A stretch of DNA of 64,000 nt from Candidula unifasciata (Eukaryota; Mollusca; Gastropoda; Stylommatophora; Geomitridae). Positions 21,227-31,566 of the stretch are shown piece by piece (positions within the stretch are counted from its first letter, which is position 1; each line of letters begins with the position of its first letter). Where the stretch lies: NCBI GenBank assembly GCA_905116865.2, contig CAJHNH020000813.1, positions 547,001 to 611,000 on the forward strand. The letters run 5' to 3'. The notes under the pieces are model-generated. The model saw nothing but the letters and a program-made list of their open reading frames with translations, did not search any database and was not told where the DNA came from. A program made the position numbers and the translations under genes.

Positions 21227-21525
21227 GTCCAGAAGATCATCATGTCCCGTGGCTGGGAATTTGTATTTAGCAACAATCAATATGCTAACTTGAAGTTACA
21301 TGATCAATCAATACCGTCGGGAATCCATTTTGTTCACAAGTAAACATAGACCTAGACCTTATTTAAACCAGAGTAGCTCCCCTTTGAAATTGTTTCCCCT
21401 TCACGACAAACGGGATAACCATTGGTTTATTGGTTTATTCAACGGATCCACACCATGGCACACGGGTGTAACCCATAAGTGATCCGTTCTACTTCTAACC
21501 CAAGCCTGAGTGTGAAGAATCTCAG
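21227..21525. promoter_or_regulatory. Likely CCM2 5' UTR/promoter region (by position only)
   Basis: Sequence upstream of the presumed CCM2 start codon. No TATA box or clear CpG island identified. Confidence 0.3.
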
Positions 21526-21527
21526 TG

Positions 21528-21825
21528 CAGTTCACGAACTCCGTTGCACCGGCGAGGATTCTGAAATACTTTGGGTAGATTGCAAATTTAGCCTGGGAAG
21601 CCCCGTTTGGCTACTCTTTTCAATTTCCAAATGCCAAGGGATTTTTTACGTACGCAACACTACACACGGGCGTCCGGGCTCACTACCCAGAGACCAGGGG
21701 GAAATTACTGGAAGTCCACGTAAAAGAAAATCCCAACCTTCCCAGGGGCCTGAACCCGGGACTCCAGCATTCGAGGCGGACGCCATACTTCGAGACCACG
21801 CAGCCCCCCCCCCCCCCCCCCACGG
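21528..21825 (-). repeat. tRNA-derived SINE, family 1
   Basis: Head at the right (GAGACCACGCAGCC) followed by a poly-C; body CCCAGAGACCAGGGGGAAAT and tail GTGCAACGGAGTTCGTG-like on the minus strand. Confidence 0.75.
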
Positions 21826-21839
21826 GATAACCAATAATT

Positions 21840-22560
21840 ATGTTATAACCAGCAGGATGTGATGTAGCAGTATAAATGAAAACTGATAAGGAACTAACAA
21901 GAACACTTAAACTGAGTTAAAGATATAAACTTCATATACCACCATGGGAATTGAAACTGTGATTTGTAAACGTGAGCCGGGCAAAACAGATTTCATAAAA
22001 CACTGAACCACTACAAACAAGTACCATAGCTGAGGAGAATATAAAAACATTGAAACTGATAACCTGATAATACACACTGTTGGATCCAAAAATGAGTAAG
22101 GGGAAGTAGGAGCAAATGTTTATATTCCTTACTGGAAAATACACACACAAAAAGTAACAAATCATAAGTCAATTTTCACAACCGAACTAGTCGTCATAAT
22201 GAAAGCCTTGGAGATAGCATCACGAAAACAATATGTCTCTATAGATACAAATATGATAAGACAAAGACGGTAAGGTATGAAAAAGGAACTGGGGAAGGTA
22301 AATAATAAAAAGGAATTAAATTAAGTGAAATAACCTAAAGTGACAAAGACTGCCTAACTATCCCTTTATAGTAGGACATTGAGAAGTGTCATATACACAA
22401 ACCAAAACACCCAAACTAGTAACCAAGGCAGTACTGCGAAACGCGCAGAATTATAGGTTATATCATATACAACACTAGGATCATTTGTTTATTTAAAAAA
22501 AAAAGTATTGCTCCGTTACGATCTGAACTCATAGGCGAGCGTCTGGCCGCTACATCACAG
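21840..22560. other. Intergenic, little recognised
   Basis: AT-rich DNA. A tRNA-like fragment (GAACTCATAGGCGAGCGTCTG) lies at 22525-22560 and TG/TA repeats follow to 22680. Confidence 0.4.
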
Positions 22561-22680
22561 CGGATTCATTGAGTGTGTGTGTGTAAATATATGTACCTGT
22601 GTATGTGTATGCAAACACGTATACTTGTATTCCTAGGTGGGCGTGCACGCGGGTATGTATGTATACATTAGTGTGTATAC

Positions 22681-23724
22681 TAGGGCTGTACCGAATATTC
22701 GCTTCGTATTCGCTTCGGGGCCGAATAGTCGACCTAATAACTATTCGGTATTCGGCCGAATAGTTGCGGTCGGGCCGAATACGAATAGTGGTTACCTTAC
22801 ACCCGTTTCTGGACTGGTGGAAAATGAATATATCAAGATTTCCCACCTTGGTCCATACTGTCAAGCGTTATCTTTGTGCACCACCTACGAGTGTACCAAG
22901 TGAACGTCTGTTCAGTACTGCTGGAAATACCTTCAGTGAGACAAGAAGCTGCCTTAATGCTGACAACATGGCTGTCAGTGACGATTTCCAACTTTAGTTA
23001 CTTGTTATAAAACTAAGAATACTTTCATTCCTAAGTATTAGTTTGACTGACAGATTGACTGACTGAAGGATGCAAAACATGAAATGTTTTTAAATGTTTA
23101 CTTTACTGTACTACATTTTGTGAAGTAAAATTTCAGCGTACATTTGACATTATGGAAGTTTTTTTTTTTTTTTTGAAGAATGGGCCCCAGTTTGAATAGT
23201 GGGAAGATAGAAGTAATGGTGGTATCAAAGAAAATAATTATTCCTAAATGCGTAATAAAAGTCAATGGTTTTATTTTGGGACAAGTACAGATATTTGAGT
23301 ATCTGGGTACATGGATAACATCAGATGGAAGATGCATTACTGAAATAAGAAACAGAATAGGGCAGGCAAAAACTGCATTTTATAAAATGAAGAACATCTT
23401 ATGCAATACAACTTTGTCATTGAAAGTTAGAAAAAGAATTCTTGCTTGCTACATACATCCAGTTTTAACATATGGCTGTGAGTCCTGGACAATCGGTAGG
23501 CAGGCCAAACAATTTCTTGAGGCCTTAGAGATGCGGTTTTACAGAACAATGCTTAAAATACCTTAGGGTGTCAGCACACGAACTAATACATGCTGCAGGA
23601 GATCGCAGATTGTCGGCAAAGCACATGATGATGATTCACTATTCGTATTCGTATTCGGCCGAATAGTTGGTCCAGCTATTCGTATTCGGCCGAATAGTGA
23701 AAATCACTATTCGGTACAGCCCTA
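22681..23724 (+). mobile_element. Non-autonomous hAT element, copy 2, perfect 8-bp target duplication
   Basis: Ends TAGGGCTGTACCGAAT and the inverse, flanked by GTGTATAC at 22673-22680 and 23725-23732. It encodes ERLFSTAGNTFSETRSCLNA, the hAT C-terminal motif. In place of the rest of the gene it carries a LINE fragment at 23165-23566. Opposite orientation to copy 1. Confidence 0.94.
23165..23566 (+). mobile_element. LINE reverse transcriptase fragment inside hAT copy 2
   Basis: Open for 128 codons: FEYLGTWITSDGRCITEIRN, ACYIHPVLTYGCESWT, MRFYRTMLKIP. A T-run precedes it. The flanking LINE-tail-like sequence GCACATGATGATG is shared with hAT copy 1. Confidence 0.85.
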
Positions 23725-23739
23725 GTGTATACACTACAG

Positions 23740-25260
23740 GGGAATATCACTGTTGGAAAAGTACTTGCGAGAATTGTTCTGTGAAGACTCCAGATCCTAG
23801 GAGATCGGGAATATCCAGTGTGGCTTTCGTGGAAACAGGTCTACCACTGATATGATATTTTCATTACGACAGTTGCAAGAAAAATGCCCCGAACAAAATC
23901 AACCATTGTATGTTGCTTTTATTGATCTTACCAAGGCATTTGATTTGGTTAGTCGAAATGGTCTGTTCAGCACTGAAGAAGATTGGGTGTCCACCTACCC
24001 TAATGAGCATTATCGAGTCGTTCCACACAGGTATGAAAGGTACAATCAACTTTGAGGGTGTAACGTCGGAGGAGTTTGTAATAAAAAAAAATGGAGTAAA
24101 ACGGGGGTGTATAATTTATCCGACCCTCTTTGGAATATACTTCTCAATTCTTTTGAAACATGCATTTCGAGGTCAGGAGGGTGGAATATGCATCCATTCT
24201 CGACCTGATGGGTGCCTTTACAATACTTGCAGACTGAAGGCCAAAACCAGGATAAGAAAGGTACTTATCAGAGAGCTGCTGTTTGCAGATGATGCCGCAG
24301 TAACCAACCACTCAGAGGAGGAGCTGCAATGTTTACTATCTGCCTTTGCTGATGCGTGCTGTGAATTTGGACCAACAGTCAGCAAAAAGAAGACAAAGGT
24401 TACCGCTCAAGGTGTTGATGATAGACCAACAGTCAGCAAAAAGAAGACAAAGGTTACCGCGCAAGGTGTTGATGATAGACCAACAGTCAGCAAAAAGAAG
24501 ACAAAGGTTACCGCGCAAGGTGTTGATGAAAGACCAACAGTCAGCAAAAAGAAGACAAAGGTTACCGCCCAAGGTGTTGATGATAGACCTACAGTCAGCA
24601 AAAAGAAGACAAAGGTTACCGCGCAAGGTGTTGATGATAGACCTACAGTCAGCAAAAAGAAGACAAAGGTTACCGCCCAAGGTGTTGATGATAGACCTAC
24701 AGTCTACATTGACAGCGAGTAGCTGGATACAATAGACCATTTTACCTATCTGGGTTCCACCGTGAATGATAAACTATCCCTGGACCAAGAAATCAACATC
24801 AGGATAGGTAAATCGGCAACAACAATGAGCAGATTGACAAAGAGAGTTTAGGCGAACAGAAAACTCACAATTAAGACAAAAACCCTTGTCTATCAGGCTT
24901 GTGTTCTCAACACTCTGCTTTATGGCAGTGAAACTTGGTCAACCTATTCGCACCAAGAGAGACGACTTAATAGCTTTCACATGCGATGCCTAAGAAGAAT
25001 ACTTGGCATTAAGTGGTAGGATAAAATCACACACACTGAGGTACTGGAAAGAGCAGGTACTACAACAGTCTGTTCCATGTTCAGTCTGCGAAGGCTGGAT
25101 TACATTTGGAGAATGGGGGATGACTGAGTCCCTACGGACATCGTTTGTGGTGAATTAAAGATGGGTAGAAGATGTCGAGGCCGACCTCTACTACGGCATA
25201 AAGATGTGTGCAGGCGGGACATCAGAAACCTCGCGCAACTCGTAGGTTATATTTAGGGCC
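23740..25260 (+). mobile_element. Non-LTR retrotransposon, RT domain to C-terminus, broken
   Basis: Order of pieces: CGFRGNRSTTDMIFSLRQLQ, YVAFIDLTKAFDLVSRNGL, frameshift, CPPTLMSIIESFHTGMKG, GVKRGCIIYPTLFGIYF, the catalytic box LLFADDAAV, an expanded repeat, stop at 24719, then HFTYLGSTVNDKLSLDQEIN, LYGSETW, RRILGI, GRRCRGRP. It starts right beside hAT copy 2. RTE/CR1-like by feel; clade not settled. Confidence 0.9.
24371..24704 (+). repeat. 54-bp in-frame tandem duplication inside the LINE RT
   Basis: Six full copies of an 18-codon unit, PTVSKKKTKVTAQGVDDR, plus a partial one. Unit starts at 24371, 24425, 24479, 24533, 24587 and 24641. Copies differ by only one to three bases, so the expansion is recent. 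Confidence 0.97.
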
Positions 25261-25414
25261 CCCAACGACAGCAAGGTGAGGCTTTAAAACATTAAAAGGA
25301 TTAGTAATTACTCCGCTCTTGTGCCTGTGAAAATCAAACGAAATGCTATCACTGCCCCGTGAGAAACAAAAACGGAAGTAGACTGCATTCTGGGCAAAAC
25401 CAATAGCACGCTAA

Positions 25415-26010
25415 CGCTTCTTCTTCTTTTTGTGTTCGCTTTCTGATTTACACCGACAGACAGGTTCTTGTGATAAACTTGACTGTTTTTATGAGTTCAT
25501 TTTTAGTCCCATACAACTTTGTGTACAGTGGTGACTCGCTGGGCCAGTATTTCTTTCTTAATGGGCCGAACAAGGGACAGTCTTGCAGGACATGTTCTGT
25601 AGTCTGCACACATAGCCCACAAGGGCAAAAAGGTGAACTACTTAGACGAAGCCTGTGCATATGCTGGTTAAGTTTGTTATGTCCTGTCCTGAGACGTAGG
25701 ACAATGACCTGCCCATGCCGGTCAAGTAAGTGGTAGTCATCTTTGGCCAGACTCTGTTCACTTCTAATAGCCTGGATGGCCCTTTTCTTCTCATAGTATG
25801 TTACTGCATTCTCTTCCTGGTCACATTCTGCACCTTTTTTAGCAAGTTTATCTGCTGTTTCGTTTCCTGGTATACTACAGTGGGATGGCACCCACTGGAG
25901 TACAGTACACTTTTGGGCAGTCACCTTGCCAAGTTCAGATCTCAAGTGAGGGAGTTTGCCACTCTTGAGGGCTTGAAGCACTGAAAGCGCATCTGTGAAT
26001 ATAACCACTT
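25415..26010 (-). mobile_element. I-clade LINE 3' end: RNase H to tail
   Basis: 186 codons to a stop: FTDALSVLQALKSG, VLQWVPSHCSIPGNETADKL (RNase H catalytic His and Asp region), CPCGLCVQTTEHVLQDCP zinc-knuckle-like, then a 3' UTR ending in an AAG-type tail at about 25415. The N-terminal part is cut off at 26010. Confidence 0.88.
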
Positions 26011-26039
26011 GGTGGCAGTCAGAACTGGTGTTGTGTCAC

Positions 26040-27345
26040 AAAAGGTAACCTGCAGAAGTGCTAACATAAAAGTTCGCCACTAGAAGTGAAGTTTATTATT
26101 GATGAAATCAGCAGTTAAAACAAAAGTTTCTCACACAATATTGCATATGGCATTGCCAGTTCTGTGCCAATAGGCCGCTCGCCATTTTCTGAATCAGTAG
26201 TCACAACACAAACTACATTGGAAAGCCTTGTAAATGAAATCCACAAACCACATTGTCGCATCATCCTCTCATCCGAATAGCTACGTGACAGAACTGTAAA
26301 CCTTCAGCTGAGGTGGGAGAAAATACAACACTAACCGTGGCCAGAAGCAAATAACTTGCCGAGATTAAAATTAGTGGTCTGCCTGTCCGCCATACTAGAC
26401 CTTGAGTTAGTTCTTTTAGCCTATTAAAAACGGTTTAAATATTGTCCACATCTTCCTGTCCTGTGTATGTCGGTCATTTCCGCTCCAGATGCCACCGATT
26501 TAAAATCTTCTCTTTGTTTTTCCACTCTCCATTGCCATCTCGGCTTAGCTGTGATAGTGGTTGCAGTAGTAGTTTGTTCGTTTTCTCCGGGTGCTGCAGG
26601 AAATTTCAACCATCCCCGAGACTTCAAGAATCACACCCTGGATGACAAACCAACAGGCATAATCGCATGCACCCGTATAACCTTCCAAATACATAAAACT
26701 ACTTGGCATGAGTTGGTTGAGGGTCAATGCTCCATTAGGGGTTAAAAGGACAGAAGAAGAACCTTCCAATAAGTTCTAATTGTGATACGTGATAAGGCTA
26801 CAGTAGCACGTGTGGGAATGTTCCGGGTCCAGTGATGTCAATTCTCGATTCATTCATTCAAGGCTACAGTTAGAGCTAATCGGTGTATTCTGAGGTCCTG
26901 AGCCAGAAGTAGTAGAGGTGGTGGTGGTGGTAGTAGTAGAAGTAATAGTAGCAGTAGCGGGTTTTCCACTCATATTCCGTTAATTCCTTGTGAATTAAAA
27001 TTAGGACACACACATTGCAGACTGCTTAAAGTGTTTTCGGATGTGATGAAATTTCGTTGTGAAAACCATACTGTTTATCCGCCGTAACCTTTCTTGCTTG
27101 AACTTTTATCTGGATAAGTGGCATTTCTGATGAGAAGAACCATTTCTTGGCTTCCACGTGAGTTCTCCGTATCAAGTATATATATATATATATATATATA
27201 TCACACACACACATTACTTTCTAGATACTGAATTTAGGGCTGATTTTTATTGCATAGATTATAAAGAACTTTTATTTAAGCATGTCCAGACAATGAAGAA
27301 ATTTGCTTTTTCTTATTTGAGTAAGTAATCTTTTTCGTGAGCAGT
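26040..27345. other. Intergenic, mostly unrecognised
   Basis: 26155-26270 faintly resembles the dispersed repeat at 42440 (CGCCATTTTCTGAATC). A GGT/AGT-rich stretch is at 26915-26955 and a (TA)n(CA)n run at 27177-27211. Confidence 0.45.
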
Positions 27346-27349
27346 AATA

Positions 27350-27465
27350 AGTTAGTTAGCAAGGTTATCATTATTGCACTCCAAACATATCAATAGGTGT
27401 TCAGATTCTCCCCTCGGTATAAACCCCAGCGTCCGGTGGTTTATAGTACCACTTCTATGTTGATT
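27350..27465 (-). repeat. AACT-tailed retroelement 3' end
   Basis: GTTAGTTAGCAAGGTTATCA is the inverse of the tail seen at 44225; body CTCCCCTCGGTATAAACCCC. Confidence 0.65.
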
Positions 27466-27469
27466 TAAG

Positions 27470-27790
27470 GGGCTGCGTGGTCTCGAGGCATGGTGTCTGC
27501 CTAGGGTGCTAGAGGTTCCGGGTTTAATTCCCGGCAAGGATTGGGATTTTTTTCACGTGGATTTGTACTTCGAAATTCCCCCGGTCTCTGGGTAGTGAGA
27601 TCGGACGCCCGTGTGCAATGTTGCGCACATAAAAAATCCCTTGGCGGTTGGAAATCGAAAAGAGTAGCACAACGGCGATGCGCGGGCAAAATTTAGAGTT
27701 AAAAAATCTACCCAAATTATTTTAGGATCCTCGCCGATGCTACAGAGCCTGTGCTGAGCTTCTTCGGACTTAGACTTGAGTTAGAAGAAG
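27470..27790 (+). repeat. tRNA-derived SINE, family 1, full length
   Basis: GGGGCTGCGTGGTCTCGAGG head, GGGTTTAATTCCCGG B box, TTGCGCACATAAAAAATCCC body, GAGCTTCTTCGGACTTAGAC end. Confidence 0.85.
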
Positions 27791-28007
27791 AACGGAGCAC
27801 TAGTTGGTTACTACCCGTGTGCTATGTTGTTGATCCGTTGGCTGATTATAACAAGTCATCTGCTGTGCGTCTTGTAAGAGAAATAACAGTCAACGGTATA
27901 ATTTTTAATTAGAAAAGATAAATTTTTAAATGGCAGTTTTATTTTGTATTTAATATTCTTCAGAGCTTCTATCTTTCCTTCAACAAGTGATGTGAGTTAT
28001 GGGCTAT

Positions 28008-28250
28008 CTACAAGTTCCAGCCCCTAAAATGGGGCTTTTGAACTCCCAACTCTATCATTCTGACGAGTGATGTGGATTCACTGTCCCTAAAGTCCTCCAC
28101 CCTTCCCATTTTTTGGAGAGCATTAATAATATCAGCGTGATCCATAGGTTGACCGTCGGTAGTCATATCAGATCCAGGACGCAAGGGTGTCCCGGAACGA
28201 AAATATAGGTGACTCCACCCGCAGTGGACTTCTGTAATGATAGAAACCAT
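28008..28250 (-). pseudogene. Unidentified ORF-like repeat, 80 codons
   Basis: HCGWSHLYFRSGTPLRPGS, DHADIINALQKMGRV, then DSESTSLVRM. The SESTSLxRM part recurs at 42420-42460, so this is part of a repeat, but I do not recognise the family. Confidence 0.4.
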
Positions 28251-28574
28251 TGCCTTGACATTGAACCTGCCTGAACCCTCCGGATCATACTCATAGAATC
28301 ACTGAGCAGTAACATTATAAATAACTAGTCGAGAGAATTTGCTTTATTGTTGGTGCATCAGAACGAGGGTCTATGTGTGACCTCCACCCCCCCCCCCCTG
28401 TAAGGAGGAGGCTTGCTACCTCCACCAGGAACATTTTAATAATTGTATTGAGGACCCCCCCCCCCCCCCCCAATCATTTTTTTACGACATCCAGGTTTCT
28501 TTTTTCCGTGTGCCGTCAATGGAGGACCTGCCCTCGCCCCAGTGTCACCAGACATTGTTCAAACATATTCAAGC

Positions 28575-28690
28575 CATTTAAGGGGGCTGCGTGGTCTCGA
28601 GGTATGGTGTCCGCCTCGTGTGCTAGAGGTCCCGGGTTCAGACTTCACGTAATTTCCCCGGGTCTCTGGCAAAGTTATTTATAATTAAAC
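28575..28690 (+). repeat. SINE family 1, truncated
   Basis: GGGGGCTGCGTGGTCTCGAG to GGGTCTCTGGCAAAG; an internal deletion removes the segment after the B box. Poly-C runs lie nearby at 28386, 28456 and 28694. Confidence 0.75.
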
Positions 28691-28734
28691 TGACCCCCCC
28701 CCCCTTTCCCCACGAGGTTTCCCGGTAAACTCTG

Positions 28735-28885
28735 AGAGAAAGTTTTCTTGTTTGCCCACTTCTTGTTCTAGAATTTGATTTGTGTGCCTATGTCCATTTT
28801 ACAGATCTGGCTCATTTGTGTGCAGACTGTCGGTTTCTCACCTCTTAGGTAGATCCATTCAGACTTCAAAGGAGGAAAACAGCTA
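28735..28885 (-). repeat. AAG-tailed poly-C SINE, subfamily A, partial
   Basis: AAGTTTTCTTGTTTGCCCAC, TCCATTTTACAGATCTGGC, TTCAGACTTCAAAGGAGG. Confidence 0.65.
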
Positions 28886-29465
28886 ACCAAGCAGAATTCA
28901 CTGGAATTCTGCAACACCACAAGGATCACATGTTTGTGTGGTTACTTACACATGTGCATTTCTGGCCAGAGCAGTCCGTGTAGAAACACAGGTGTGCATG
29001 CCATTCTAAGATTATAATCCCTGGCTATGTCTCTGGTCAGACATACGCACCCACTGAAGCCCTTGTAGATATTCCCAAATGTGTGTTCAAGCTGGTTATT
29101 TGCAGAAATCCTGTTCCGCTATTTCGTGAGCTTTTATACCAGCCTTGATGGCCAGTAAAAATTGCTCAGTGGACCAGGCGGCGGTTTGCAAAACCTATGC
29201 CTGCTGTAGACTTCAAAAGCACTTCCCCAACAAAATATGACAATAAAAGAAAAACACACAATTCATTCTTTCCATTATAATGGTCCTTATTTTATTACCA
29301 GATGTTCCTGCTCTTGTAGAGGACAGAAATATGTTTTTAGTCTCCAGAGTACAAGTGACAATAACCAACTCTTGTTCACACATTCATTCATTATGGTTAT
29401 ATGGTGCTAATCCTAAATTTATACAGACTAATTGGTCACAATTGGTTAAAACAGATTTACTTCTT
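28885..29465. other. Intergenic, possible decayed ORF
   Basis: One plus frame reads IIIPGYVSGQTYAPTEALVD and on to RNPVPLFRELLYQP with stops around it. Origin not recognised. Confidence 0.3.
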
Positions 29466-29845
29466 CTTCTTCTGCCTTTCTAACCCCCAATGGAGCATAG
29501 GCCCTCAACCAACTCACGCCAAGTTGTTCTATCCTTCGCTATTGTCCTCGCCATCTTTCTAACTTCATTCTCCAGCTCTCTTCTCCATGTGTTTTTTTTA
29601 GCCTTCCTTTATTACTATGCCCCGGTGGGTTCCAAAGCAAAGACATTCTAGTTATGCTGTTTTCTGGTTTTCTCAATGTGTGCCCCATCAAACGCCAGCG
29701 CCTTTTCCTCACCTGTTGGTCCACTGGCGCTTGCTTAGTTCTCACCCAAAGCTCTACATTAGGTATTCTATCATACCATTTGATTCCCTCTATTCTGCAC
29801 TGGCACCAGTTAATAAATGTCTGTAATTTATAAGTAATTGCCTTA
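29465..29845 (-). mobile_element. LINE ORF2 C-terminal remnant
   Basis: KRRWRLMGHTLRKPENSITR, LLWNPPGHSNKGRLKKTHGE, then WRMKLERW on the minus strand. Standard post-RT segment of an invertebrate LINE. Confidence 0.82.
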
Positions 29846-29879
29846 GTTGTTCCCCACTATGTGCTTTTACTTCCCAGAG

Positions 29880-30000
29880 AATTCACTTCTTCTTCTTGCT
29901 GTTCATCAAGTACTGGACTTTGGTCTTGTTCTAGAACGTGAGTTGTGCGTACAAATCCACTTAACAAATCTGACTTCCCTGTATACAGACTGTGCCATTC
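29880..30000 (-). repeat. AAG-tailed poly-C SINE, subfamily A, partial
   Basis: TTCACTTCTTCTTCTTGC, TGGTCTTGTTCTAGAACGTG, TCCACTTAACAAATCTGAC. Confidence 0.6.
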
Positions 30001-30079
30001 TTTATAATGCACTGTGTAAGGCGGTTCTTCGTATCTCCTCTTTACACCATCTTTGGCATGGTTTTTCCCTAGCTCTGAG

Positions 30080-30770
30080 CTCATTACATTTTTTTCAAAT
30101 TTTGGTTATCTACAGACATGGAGAAGGAAATATATGTTAATGAGGAAAGATTGGAAGTGGTGGAAAATTTCGAATATCTTGGGTCACTGGTTACCAACAA
30201 TGGTGACACAATGAAAGAAATTAAACGGCGACTATCAATTGCTCTTCAAAGACTAAAACAACTGAATAAATTATGGAATTGTACAGATAGAATTACATAG
30301 GTCAGATTTTTAAGAGCATGCATCTTTCCCATTGCAACATACGCCTGTGAGACCTGGACACTTACTAAACAAGCGGAACAGCGCATAAATGCATTTGAAT
30401 ATAAATGTTACAGACAGGTTCTAAGAATATCTTGGGTAAAGAAAAGAACAAATGCATCCATACTTCAAGAGCTGAATATTGAAGAGGGTTGGCTAGTAAA
30501 GACAATAAAACAAAGAAAATTGAAATATTTTGGTCACTTGAAACGTCATGGAAGTCTAGAGAGAACAATAATGGAGGGGTATATGCCTGGGAAGAGAGGA
30601 AGAGGAAGGCCAAGGAGAAGATGGGTGCAGGATGTGGCAGATGATCTCCAGATGGGTGTATCAGACGCAGGACATCTTGCTCAGGATAGGAAGGTTTTCC
30701 GGAGGGTTGTTATGGCAGCGAGGTTCCGCGAGGGACATGCTACTGAATGAATGAATGAACAGACAAAAAT
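30080..30770 (+). mobile_element. LINE ORF2 C-terminal half with GAAT tail
   Basis: FEYLGSLVTNNGDTMKEIKR, one stop, IATYACETWTLTKQAEQRIN, LKYFGHLKRHGSLERTIMEG, GKRGRGRPRRRWVQDVADDL, then a stop and a GAATGAATGAATGAA tail. One of the best-preserved LINE ends here. Confidence 0.92.
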
Positions 30771-30809
30771 ACTATTCTGAAAGAAATATGGAAAAACACT
30801 CAACAAAAC

Positions 30810-30990
30810 TGTGAGCTCAGTAGTACAGTGGATACAATGCTAACCTGCAAACCTTAGGCTCAATTTAGGGAACCCACGACACTCGGCCTAAAACTGGTAC
30901 CAGGAAATACGCCAGAAATTAAAGGCAACTAATGTCAAATATAAATTATAAGATCCATCGAGCACGGGCTGACTGTCTATGGAGACATAA
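30810..30990 (+). repeat. tRNA-like SINE
   Basis: AGCTCAGTAGTACAGTGGAT A-box-like; GGTACCAGGAAATACGCC body related to SINE family 3. Confidence 0.5.
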
Positions 30991-31009
30991 GGTACTACTT
31001 CTTGCTCTT

Positions 31010-31180
31010 CTGGTCATTTAGACTACAGACACAACATGTTCTCACACAGTTTCTTTGATGTTGTCTTTCTATCTCGTTCTACCTTATTCTCTAGTAATTC
31101 TCTTCTTTTAGCGTGTGCCTTGTTGGGTATGGCATAACAAAGCATTCTCTAAGTGGGCAAACCATTTCAATTATCAACTC
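31010..31180 (-). mobile_element. LINE remnant after DOHH stop
   Basis: GCATAACAAAGCATTCTC and GTGGGCAAACCATTTCAA match 5340-5370. Confidence 0.5.
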
Positions 31181-31213
31181 CCTCAAACTTCCACTATAAT
31201 AATAATGTGCAGG

Positions 31214-31566
31214 TTAACCTACAACAGTCTCCAACTGACTGCTGCTTAGAGATCCCTGATTGTTGAGTCTACTTAAAGTATCTGCATACTGGAACTGGCC
31301 ACTGTTCTCATATTCACTCATATCTAAAGCCACTATACAACTCTCTCGCACCACCCTCTCCGCATCTGCCAGGTACCGCTGAAGGATAGCCGTGGCTTCG
31401 GGTGTAGCTATTGATCCCAGTGCTTCAGCACACTCATGCCTCACCATTGGGCTCTCATTCACATCCTGCAGGTTTTCTGAGAGCTGTTTTATGCAGGCTT
31501 CATTCTGAATTTGGCCTAAGACATAGGCAATTTCATGGCGGAACAAGGCACCACTGCACTTTAAAC
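31214..31566 (-). CDS. DOHH: DOHH exon 4 (stop codon)
   Basis: 353 bases from [20 protein letters not shown] to the stop. Acceptor ACTTTTCAG. It holds the second pair of His-Glu motifs and the C-terminal [13 protein letters not shown] segment. A LINE remnant begins about 40 bases past the stop. Confidence 0.97.

Noticed and set aside
24336..24740. Minus and second-frame ORFs of 82-134 codons
   Set aside because: They are shadows of the 54-bp in-frame repeat in the LINE.
25448..26008. Host RNase H gene
   Set aside because: The RNase H fold is followed by a CPCG..TTEHVLQDCP segment typical of I-clade LINEs and ends in a simple-repeat tail.
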